Origin: Chloroflexota bacterium
GTDB lineage: Bacteria > Chloroflexota > Anaerolineae > Anaerolineales > Anaerolineaceae
Length of the DNA: 20,471 bases
Reading direction: 5' to 3'
NCBI GenBank assembly: GCA_029265085.1
Contig: JAJUJY010000074.1
Span: 1-20,471, forward strand
In this document: piece by piece, positions 15,701 through 20,471 of the stretch
Position numbering within the stretch: position 1 is the first letter of the stretch
Layout of the letters: every line of letters starts with the position of its first letter
Made by a program: the position numbers and the translations under genes
The notes under the pieces: model-generated
Database searches by the model: none
What the model saw: only the letters and a program-made list of their open reading frames with translations
Told to the model about the DNA's origin: nothing

Positions 15701-17463
15701 GCAGCCAGATCGGGCTTTAAGAAGCTGTCAATCCGGCGCGGGCCGCGTGAGCTGGAAGAAGAAAGCGTATCCACGCGTGCGGGGATATCGCTGCGAATAG
15801 AATTGCGATATTCAGCGGTTAACGTAACAGTGACCGTTCCGGGAAGTTTAGATTTTAATAAATCTCCGGTCTCTTTCTTGATCATCTGAGACGGGATTGT
15901 AATTCCTGGATCGGTTCCACCCATCGTGATGGGATCTGAATTAAGAGCGTTGTTCGCAATGATTACGCCGATGGCTCCGGCAGCCTCTGCGTTGGCGACC
16001 TTGGCGGCAAAAGTACAGGTACCGCGATCAATGAGCGCGATTTTCCCTGCTACCGTAGAATCGATTGTTGAACAACCAGTTGCCGGGTTGGCATAAACCA
16101 GATCGCCGGTCAGCGGACCTACATCAGCCAGGTCAGGGCCAAAGGCAGCTTCCGTGGCTGGATATACACCGGCAATATCCGCAGGGGCGTCCACTTCAAA
16201 ACCGCCCATAATCGCCAGCGCATCGACGGAATTTGCCGTGGAAATTGCGCGGGTTGCAGCACCGGGCGAACCGGTAATGTAATAACTGTCGCCCGAATTT
16301 CCGGACGATGTTACCACAATAACGCCTGCTAAGGCAGCGTTGTCGCTGGCCACAGCACTGGAATCATAGGCTGAACCATAGCTTGAACCAAGCGACATGT
16401 TGATCACATCAAGGTGATCGGAGAAATCTCCGTCGTTATTCGGGTCAACTGCCCATTCAATCGCCAGGTCGGACAGGTTGGTTGAGCCTTCGCAGCCAAA
16501 GACGCGTAAGGCAACCAGTTCTGCTTCCGGTGCAGCTCCAGGGCCGATTCGCATGGTGTCGAACGGCATGCCGGAGCCGTAAGGACCGGTATAGGTTGTT
16601 CCATCCGCATTGACGCCGTACCCGGCTGCGGTACCAGCCACATGCGAGCCGTGGCCGTTGCAGTCCATTGGGTCTTGATCTGGGGCTGGAATCGACTTGG
16701 CGGGATCGTTGGCATCGTAATCATCACCAGCAAAGTCATAGCCGCCAATGACTTTGACACCCGGATAACTAGGGGCATCGCCAACAACAGTAGTGTCATT
16801 GTCTGCGTAACCGGTTCCAGGTCCGCCAAAGTCGGTGTGCAAGTAGTCAATGCCGGTATCGATGATACCGATTTTGATTCCCTCTCCGCGGCTGCCAAGG
16901 CCATAATTCCAGACAAACGGCGCGCCGATTAACGGGACACCTGAAGCATTGTCTAATGTCTTGGGAGTCAGGACATGAATTGCTTTTACGCCGTCCATTT
17001 CTGCGATTGCGGAAATGGAGGCTGAATCGATTAGAAGTGCAATGCCGTTGTACACGCGTTGTGTACGGTAAATTACGGATGCATCTGCAGCCCGGCTGTT
17101 AAGCGCTTTTAAGAAATTTTGCTGCGCTTCTTCAATTTTTGTTAATTGAATTTTGGATGATTCGGTGGCGGCTCGTTCACCCGCTGAACGTTCGCGGGCA
17201 TAAACCTGGGTGGTTGGCTCATCGGCTAACTCAACCAGGATTTGCACCGGTCCAGCTTTTTGTTCGATGAGATGCTGGACTTCATCCAAGGACACTTTTT
17301 CTTGAGATAATTCATTGGGGGTGTAGGGAACATGCCCAGAAGGCCGGTCTCCAGGCGGTTCTGTTTGAGCGGTAACAGGCATGTTATTCGCCGACAGTCC
17401 CAGGAGCATAGCAATTGCTACGATCAACGAAAAGAAACGAACCATCGTTCCATTGCGTGACAT
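12724..17463 (-). CDS. Secreted multidomain subtilase (S8 family) with PA domain and triplicated C-terminal module
   Basis: A 1579-residue extracellular serine protease. A signal peptide spans 1 to about 33 (cut near VTAQ). An inhibitor I9-type propeptide lies at about 72-170. The catalytic domain (about 190-675) has D202 in IIDTGIDYLHTDF, H271 in HGSHVAGTAA, oxyanion-hole N389 in SSGNSGD and S611 in GTSMAAPHVAG. A protease-associated domain (about 440-545, with GKIALIDRGTCTF and AGAIGVIIAN) is inserted between N389 and S611, as in lactocepin/C5a-peptidase types. A beta-sandwich of the Fn3-like class follows (about 680-815), then about 280 unassigned residues, then three tandem copies of a module of about 155 residues (1098-1566). 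It ends in LYFHYLPFISN. GAGGAG lies 10 bases before the ATG. The substrate is unknown. Confidence 0.94.
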   Translation of the reverse strand: MSRNGTMVRFFSLIVAIAMLLGLSANNMPVTAQTEPPGDRPSGHVPYTPNELSQEKVSLDEVQHLIEQKAGPVQILVELADEPTTQVYARERSAGERAATESSKIQLTKIEEAQQNFLKALNSRAADASVIYRTQRVYNGIALLIDSASISAIAEMDGVKAIHVLTPKTLDNASGVPLIGAPFVWNYGLGSRGEGIKIGIIDTGIDYLHTDFGGPGTGYADNDTTVVGDAPSYPGVKVIGGYDFAGDDYDANDPAKSIPAPDQDPMDCNGHGSHVAGTAAGYGVNADGTTYTGPYGSGMPFDTMRIGPGAAPEAELVALRVFGCEGSTNLSDLAIEWAVDPNNDGDFSDHLDVINMSLGSSYGSAYDSSAVASDNAALAGVIVVTSSGNSGDSYYITGSPGAATRAISTANSVDALAIMGGFEVDAPADIAGVYPATEAAFGPDLADVGPLTGDLVYANPATGCSTIDSTVAGKIALIDRGTCTFAAKVANAEAAGAIGVIIANNALNSDPITMGGTDPGITIPSQMIKKETGDLLKSKLPGTVTVTLTAEYRNSIRSDIPARVDTLSSSSSRGPRRIDSFLKPDLAAPGDTIFSAATGTGNEGISYGGTSMAAPHVAGVMAILHQLRPTWSVEELKALAMNTANHDLYTGLSQTGSQYGQSRIGAGRVDAALAAQSTVVLYNAEDAGAVSVSFGEVEVVGTMDAEKSVTVVNKGKDTATYNVSFDTRVNNNGVAFTVHTLTDDPLTSITINPGESYTFKVKMTANAALLNHNRDASVSSVQTLYRHWLTEESGYISLISTGSQPNLRLPVHVVARAASDMQAGIPEYNWIKDSDTFNIPLAGTDVYVTTSPADVSVLTALELVGESSNEKDSTGTLEAADLKYVGVMSDRLANTSMIDSLITFGFASYGNWNSLNEVEYDLYIDVDRDGLEDFVVYTTNYGSATGGGATDDFVSVLIDLNSGGGFVNDYINGFPSVALNTVAFNNNVMTLSLLANDLGLTDANATFDFYVVTFARDSETGDPVDVSDVYTYNAAAPAVDTTGGYSGIPLYYDLDGESIPVSYNSAYTENGIKGVLLLHHHNVGNGAEVIPFSQDRNPVLTFSRNAYQTMVGQPVAVDTRTFHPDYTGVEPDALVDAYVDITTPIDLTGQQIDFYVVNDGVETFIGSYTPDLLVANNPTRIWVSDFNNTPYHPPLIDESNNILNYRFKFTVTDPAIEGKTIGLDAQVVSALDGSFDEESQWLFSSNKAESSVVYSAPAVAFDQSEYYGPSGKVMTLDLTANHIDYTGVPDAVLSDAYIELNSLANLQGLVIEGLIWNGSAYQSFGTITLGAGQTSFWMSDFSGSAARHPINLESGMSYDFQIKFTPPDRLENELISAMVWAIGSTETELTATLFNDFQIVSDPAMTTVHVLAKPTLVFDEDNYTVDPGQKVEILATATYADYTAVSTDVLVDAKIELTAGVDLGGQAVHAYYVLPGGDVDLGTITLDPGQTSFWLSEFPDLAITRPPLAAATDMTEVYRFEITPSMDLMGETIGIKGTVVGSTTTNFETPADWYISSLPAEADLLVRMLYFHYLPFISN
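12766..14172 (-). repeat. Three tandem protein modules (~155 residues each) at the C-terminus of the subtilase
   Basis: Residues 1098-1256, 1257-1413 and 1414-1566 align with one another; the copies begin at 14172, 13695 and 13224. Shared landmarks in order are P-x-(L/V)-x-F near the start, (D/A)DYT or IDYTG, LVDA or LSDA followed by a beta-strand, DLTGQ/NLQG/DLGGQ, TSFW(M/L)S(D/E)F (TRIWVSDF in copy 1), a PP or HPI segment, Y-x-F-x-(I/F) and a final TIG or LIS strand. Identity is low to moderate, so the duplication is old and not visible as a DNA repeat. The modules are probably all-beta surface-binding or spacer domains. Confidence 0.75.
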
Positions 17464-17515
17464 TTTGTATTGTCTCCTCTTTCAAGTTTTATTTAAAAAA
17501 ATGGGGAATATTGAT

Positions 17516-17548
17516 GAGAGCTAGTTGATTTCCTCCTTTCCCGCTCTC
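17516..17548 (-). promoter_or_regulatory. Leader hairpin displaying an orphan AAAGGAGG (STAB-SD-like)
   Basis: In the - strand leader of the subtilase gene, GAGAGC (17543-17548) pairs perfectly with GCTCTC (17516-17521). The loop contains GGGAAAGGAGGAAATC, with AAAGGAGG at 17532-17539. No ATG, GTG or TTG follows at translation distance, and the real start is about 70 bases away with its own GAGGAG. The element resembles the GAAAGGAGG STAB-SD of Bacillus thuringiensis cry3A, which binds 30S subunits and protects mRNA. Function here is inference. Confidence 0.45.
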
Positions 17549-17565
17549 GGTATAAATAAAAAATT

Positions 17566-17584
17566 ACGTAAAAATCACGTAAAA
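17566..17584. repeat. Direct repeat ACGTAAAA with 11-base period
   Basis: ACGTAAAA occurs at 17566-17573 and 17577-17584, one helical turn apart. It lies just downstream of the predicted transcription start of the subtilase gene. Such spacing suits a dimeric regulator bound on one DNA face, or it may simply be AT-rich leader sequence. No regulator is identified. Confidence 0.3.
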
Positions 17585-17597
17585 CCCACCAGAATTA

Positions 17598-17625
17598 AGT
17601 TTAATTGTTATTGATTTAATGTCAA
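17598..17625 (-). promoter_or_regulatory. Candidate promoter for the 1579-residue subtilase
   Basis: On the - strand, a perfect TTGACA (17620-17625) is followed after 16 bases by TAAACT (17598-17603, 4/6). Transcription from about 17591 would give a leader of about 128 bases holding the ACGTAAAA repeat and the AAAGGAGG hairpin. It lies just after the fdhA terminator, so the protease gene is transcribed independently of the formate dehydrogenase genes. Confidence 0.45.
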
Positions 17626-17639
17626 TTATTTTTCGCAGC

Positions 17640-17684
17640 AAAAAACAACTGGCAGTGGATTACTACAAGCCACTACCAGTTGTT
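17640..17684 (-). terminator. Terminator after the formate dehydrogenase gene
   Basis: On the - strand, ACAACTGGTAGTGG pairs with CCACTGCCAGTTGT over 14 positions, one of them a G-U pair, around an 11-base loop. It is followed by TTTTTTG. The stem begins about 25 bases past the fdhA stop. On the + strand the same sequence has a C-A mismatch and no T-run, so it acts on the - strand. Confidence 0.8.
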
Positions 17685-17708
17685 ACTTATTATGAGATAT
17701 CGGTATGC

Positions 17709-19871
17709 TTAATACCGGCCTCTTGGTTGAGGGGCTTTCGCCGCGGTCAATTCTTCTTCACTGGCTTTGGTTAATCGAACGACACCAGCCTTGTATTCTG
17801 GGATTTTTGCCTGAGGGTCCACAGCATCGGTAGTGAGCAGGTTGGCTGCAGCTTCCCGGAAGTGGAAGGGGATGAAGACAACCCCGATATTGGTTTTTTC
17901 GGTAACTTTGGCGCGTAAAACAATCGAGCCGCGCCGGGAAGTTACCCGGACCGCATTACCATTCTCAATCCCAAGGCGGGCGGCATCGGCAGGGTGGATG
18001 TCAACCAGGGCTTCAGGGAACAGATCGTCCATCCAGGAATGGCGGGTGAGCGAACCGCCGTGCCAATGTTCCAAAACCCGGCCAGTGCTTAATATCAGGG
18101 GATATTCTTCATCGGGCATTTCTGAGTTGGGTACATAGCTGAGCGGGTGGAATTTTCCACGCCCACGGGGGAAGGATTCGCTGAATAAAAATGGTGTTCC
18201 GGGATGATCATCATCCCACACCGGTGCTTGCAGTCCTTCCTGTTCAATCCGGGCGTATTTTATACCTCTATATTCGGGGACAAAACGCCCCATCTCTTGC
18301 AGAATTTCAGAAGGGTGCTGGTAATCCCAGTATGCACTCGCAGGACGGTTCAACTTTTTTTCCAGGCGTTTGGCTAAATCACAGATGATTTGCCAGTCTG
18401 CCCTGGCTTGACCCAGCGGGGTAATGGCTCGCCGGACGCGCTGCACGCGCCGGTCTGTGTTGGTGAAGGTGCCGTCTTTTTCTGCCCAGGAGGCAGCCGG
18501 TAAAAATACATCTGCAAAGGCGCCGGATTCGGTGATGAACAGGTCTTGTGCCACCAAAAATTCCAGTTGTTCCATTTTTTTGCGGGTATGGTTCAAATTT
18601 GGTTCAGACATCATTGGATTTTCACCCATGATGTATAAAGAACGCACAACCCCAGGACCAACTGCGCTCATGATTTCTGTTGTGGTCAAGCCGCGGTTGC
18701 GGTCCAGCCCACCGGGTTCAATGTTCCAGGCGGTTTCCCAACGGCGGGCGTTTTCTTCGCTGTCCACGACTTGATAACCCGGATAGTGCCAGGGCATTGC
18801 ACCAGAGTCGGAAGCGCCCTGCACGTTATTTTGCCCGCGTAGAGGATTAAGCCCGGTCCCTTTGCGGCCAATATGTCCTGTGAGCAGTCCTAAGTTAATC
18901 AAACTGAGGGCATTGGCTGTACCGTGAGTCGATTCTGGGATACCTAACGCCCAGTAAATGGCTCCTTTTTCAGCGGTGGCATACAGGCGGGCTGCCTGGA
19001 TGATCAGGTCGCGATCCACCCCGGAGATTTGCTCGGCATATTCCGGGGTAAATTGTTCCATGGAAGCGGCAAAGGCTTCAAAGTTTTCTGTGCGCTGCTC
19101 AATAAAGGCCTGGTTATAGAGCTTTTCTTTTAAGATAACATGGGCCATCGCGGAAAAAACAGGCACATCGCTGCCGGGTTTAATCGGCAAATACAGCGCG
19201 GCGTAATTAACCATTTCGATCCGGCGGGGGTCAACCACGATTAATTTCGCCCCATATTTTTGTATCGCAGCTTTCATTTGCAAGGCGATGATCGGATGAT
19301 TTTCGGTTGTATTTGCACCGGTCAGGATAAAAACGTCGTTTTCAATCACCTCGGCGGCTGTATTGCTCATGGCAGATGAACCTACCGCCATTTGCAGCGC
19401 GACTACGCTGGCAGCGTGACATAAGCGAGTGCAGTGATCCACGTTGTTGGTGCGGAAGACTGCCCGGTACAGCTTTTGCATCAGATAATTGTCTTCATTG
19501 GTGGCTTTGGCACAGCAGTAAACAGCCATAGCCCGCGATCCATCCCGCTGGTAAATCTCCGTCAGGCGGTCAGCCGTATATTCTAAAGCTTCTTCCCAGC
19601 TAACTTCTTGCCATTCGCTGCGGTCAAATGCCTGGGTGCGGTTCCCTGGGCTTTGCGTATTTTTGCGGATCAATGGGCTGGTAACCCGGTCTTTGTTATA
19701 AACAAAGTCATAGCCAAAACGTCCTTTGACACATAAATTGCCGTGATTTACCACAGAATCATGCGGAGAGGTAACCCGGTAAATGAAATTATCGCGGACG
19801 TGCAGGCGTAAATTACATCCAACACCGCAGAATGGGCAAGTAGTTGAAACGATTTGATCAGGTAGTACCAT
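17709..19871 (-). CDS. fdhA: Formate dehydrogenase catalytic (alpha) subunit, molybdopterin type with catalytic Cys
   Basis: A 720-residue molybdopterin oxidoreductase that oxidises formate to CO2, or the reverse, and passes electrons to the Fe-S subunit encoded just upstream. The N-terminal [4Fe-4S] motif is C12-x2-C15-x3-C19 with C47, followed by K49 in [11 protein letters not shown]. The catalytic segment [11 protein letters not shown] has C151, where Escherichia coli FDH-H has selenocysteine, and conserved H152. [14 protein letters not shown] and the C-terminal dinucleotide-binding domain (about 590-700, starting [13 protein letters not shown]) are typical of formate dehydrogenases. No N-terminal Tat signal is seen, so it is cytoplasmic. 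An ATG at 19883 is in frame, but GGAGGG at 19876-19881 lies between it and the ATG at 19871, supporting the latter. Mo versus W cannot be told. Confidence 0.92.
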   Translation of the reverse strand: MVLPDQIVSTTCPFCGVGCNLRLHVRDNFIYRVTSPHDSVVNHGNLCVKGRFGYDFVYNKDRVTSPLIRKNTQSPGNRTQAFDRSEWQEVSWEEALEYTADRLTEIYQRDGSRAMAVYCCAKATNEDNYLMQKLYRAVFRTNNVDHCTRLCHAASVVALQMAVGSSAMSNTAAEVIENDVFILTGANTTENHPIIALQMKAAIQKYGAKLIVVDPRRIEMVNYAALYLPIKPGSDVPVFSAMAHVILKEKLYNQAFIEQRTENFEAFAASMEQFTPEYAEQISGVDRDLIIQAARLYATAEKGAIYWALGIPESTHGTANALSLINLGLLTGHIGRKGTGLNPLRGQNNVQGASDSGAMPWHYPGYQVVDSEENARRWETAWNIEPGGLDRNRGLTTTEIMSAVGPGVVRSLYIMGENPMMSEPNLNHTRKKMEQLEFLVAQDLFITESGAFADVFLPAASWAEKDGTFTNTDRRVQRVRRAITPLGQARADWQIICDLAKRLEKKLNRPASAYWDYQHPSEILQEMGRFVPEYRGIKYARIEQEGLQAPVWDDDHPGTPFLFSESFPRGRGKFHPLSYVPNSEMPDEEYPLILSTGRVLEHWHGGSLTRHSWMDDLFPEALVDIHPADAARLGIENGNAVRVTSRRGSIVLRAKVTEKTNIGVVFIPFHFREAAANLLTTDAVDPQAKIPEYKAGVVRLTKASEEELTAAKAPQPRGRY

Positions 19872-19893
19872 CAATCCCTCCATTCAGGGGTGG

Positions 19894-20471
19894 TCAGGCG
19901 GTTTGGTTTTCCTGCCGGCGTTTTTTGCTGCGCCGCTCGGAACGGGTCAGGCTCATAATCTCATCGGGGGTATATCCGGTTTCTAAGAGCCATTGTTTCT
20001 TTGGTTTCAAAGCCCCGGTTGGGCAGACCCCAACACACTGCCCGCAAAACACACAGGTGGTCTCCAGCAGCGGTTTTTTGAAGAATGTGCTGATTTGGGT
20101 TTCATATCCGCGGCCGCTAAAATTAATCGCATACGTGTATTGTGCATCTTCAGCACAAACCTGTACGCAGCGCCAGCATAAGATGCACTTGGCGTAATCG
20201 CGGATATACATGGGGTTATCGTCGAGGATATCGGGTTCGCGGCGCTCAGCTTCCGGGAAGCGTTCATGATCGACATGATATTCAGCCAACATGGCTTGAA
20301 TTTCGGGCGCTTCGCTCAAGTCTATTGAGGATTGCAGCATTTCTAAAATCGTGCGCCTGGATCGCCGGACCCGCGGGCTTTGGGTTTGCACACGCATCCC
20401 TGGATTTACTTTAACAACACAGGCAGGTTGGAGTGTCCTTGAGCCTTCTACTTCGACTACGCATATCCGGC
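19894..20471 (-). CDS. NuoG-like Fe-S electron-transfer subunit of formate dehydrogenase (partial, 5' end outside window)
   Basis: An open frame runs off the right edge, so only the last 191 residues are visible. An in-frame ATG at 20397 is internal: upstream codons continue as RICVVEVEG and LQPACVV, the last two cysteines of a [2Fe-2S] ferredoxin domain like the NuoG N-terminus. Numbered from that ATG, two ferredoxin-type [4Fe-4S] motifs follow: C71, C74, C77, C81 and C115, C118, C121, C125 ([12 protein letters not shown]). The His-Cys3 box normally between these parts is absent; the region reads [18 protein letters not shown]. The tail is basic. It ends 22 bases before fdhA, so the two form an operon and probably a complex that could link to NAD via further subunits outside the window. 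Confidence 0.88.
   Translation of the reverse strand, partial: RICVVEVEGSRTLQPACVVKVNPGMRVQTQSPRVRRSRRTILEMLQSSIDLSEAPEIQAMLAEYHVDHERFPEAERREPDILDDNPMYIRDYAKCILCWRCVQVCAEDAQYTYAINFSGRGYETQISTFFKKPLLETTCVFCGQCVGVCPTGALKPKKQWLLETGYTPDEIMSLTRSERRSKKRRQENQTA

Noticed and set aside
16404..16916. 170-residue frame on the - strand inside the large subtilase
   Set aside because: It lies in another frame of a clear protease catalytic domain carrying the His and Asp motifs. Its Ser/Thr/Ala-rich composition is a frame shadow.
12724..17463. Mobile element, toxin-antitoxin or defence system in the protease region
   Set aside because: Both large genes are clear secreted subtilases with intact triads, independent promoters or terminators, and no nuclease, transposase, helicase or terminal repeats nearby.
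17701..17717. CGGTAT-GCTTA-ATACCG hairpin spanning the fdhA stop codon
   Set aside because: The 6-base-pair stem has no T-run and lies next to a much stronger terminator at 17640-17684. It may be chance.

Overview
The window reads as a chromosomal segment of an aerobic or microaerobic member of the Chloroflexota, most likely of the Anaerolineae. This is inferred from protein character and gene mix: a short bacterial CoxIII, a heme A synthase–heme O synthase fusion, very large secreted subtilases with a (Y/F)x(L/F)P-type C-terminal tail, a small acidic protein next to an AI-2E permease, and a NuoG-like/FdhA pair. No 16S rRNA or other decisive marker is present. I see no insertion sequence, prophage, CRISPR array or tRNA.

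Positions 1-4666 (+ strand) hold a tightly packed cytochrome c oxidase operon. It starts with the tail of a gene that is probably subunit I, followed by subunit IV, subunit III, an SCO copper chaperone, an unnamed double-anchored cupredoxin-like protein, SURF1, and a 600-residue fusion of heme A synthase (CtaA/Cox15) with heme O synthase (CtaB). The cluster therefore carries structural subunits, copper delivery and heme A production together. Genes overlap by 1 base or are separated by up to 20 bases.

Positions 4730-8803 (- strand) encode a 1357-residue secreted KP-43-like subtilase. Upstream of it on the same strand lie rsfS (ribosomal silencing factor, apparently starting at CTG) and thpR (RNA 2',3'-cyclic phosphodiesterase). 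The 433-base space from 9934 to 10366 is not empty. It holds a strong candidate 6S RNA gene on the + strand at about 10060-10236, a terminator hairpin, and a good sigma70-type promoter for the next gene. A global RNA polymerase regulator thus sits within about 0.8 kb of a ribosome silencing factor.

Positions 10367-12605 (+ strand) hold an FHA-domain single-pass membrane protein with its own promoter and terminator, an AI-2E family permease with a near-consensus promoter and a very short leader, and a 64-residue acidic protein of unknown function. A strong hairpin at 12651-12675 ends the converging - strand transcription unit.

Positions 12724-17463 (- strand) encode a 1579-residue secreted subtilase with a PA-domain insertion and three tandem copies of a C-terminal module of about 155 residues that I do not recognise. 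Its leader of about 128 bases contains an AAAGGAGG ribosome-binding-like sequence displayed in a hairpin loop with no start codon after it, resembling the STAB-SD mRNA-stabilising element described in Bacillus thuringiensis.

Positions 17709-20471 (- strand) hold a Cys-type molybdenum/tungsten formate dehydrogenase catalytic subunit, preceded by a NuoG-N-terminus-like [2Fe-2S]/2x[4Fe-4S] electron-transfer subunit that runs off the window and lacks the usual His-Cys3 cluster box.

The points most worth a second look are the 6S RNA, the orphan ribosome-binding element in the protease leader, the triplicated protease module, the shared C-terminal tail of the two proteases, and the cupredoxin-like protein in the oxidase assembly operon.
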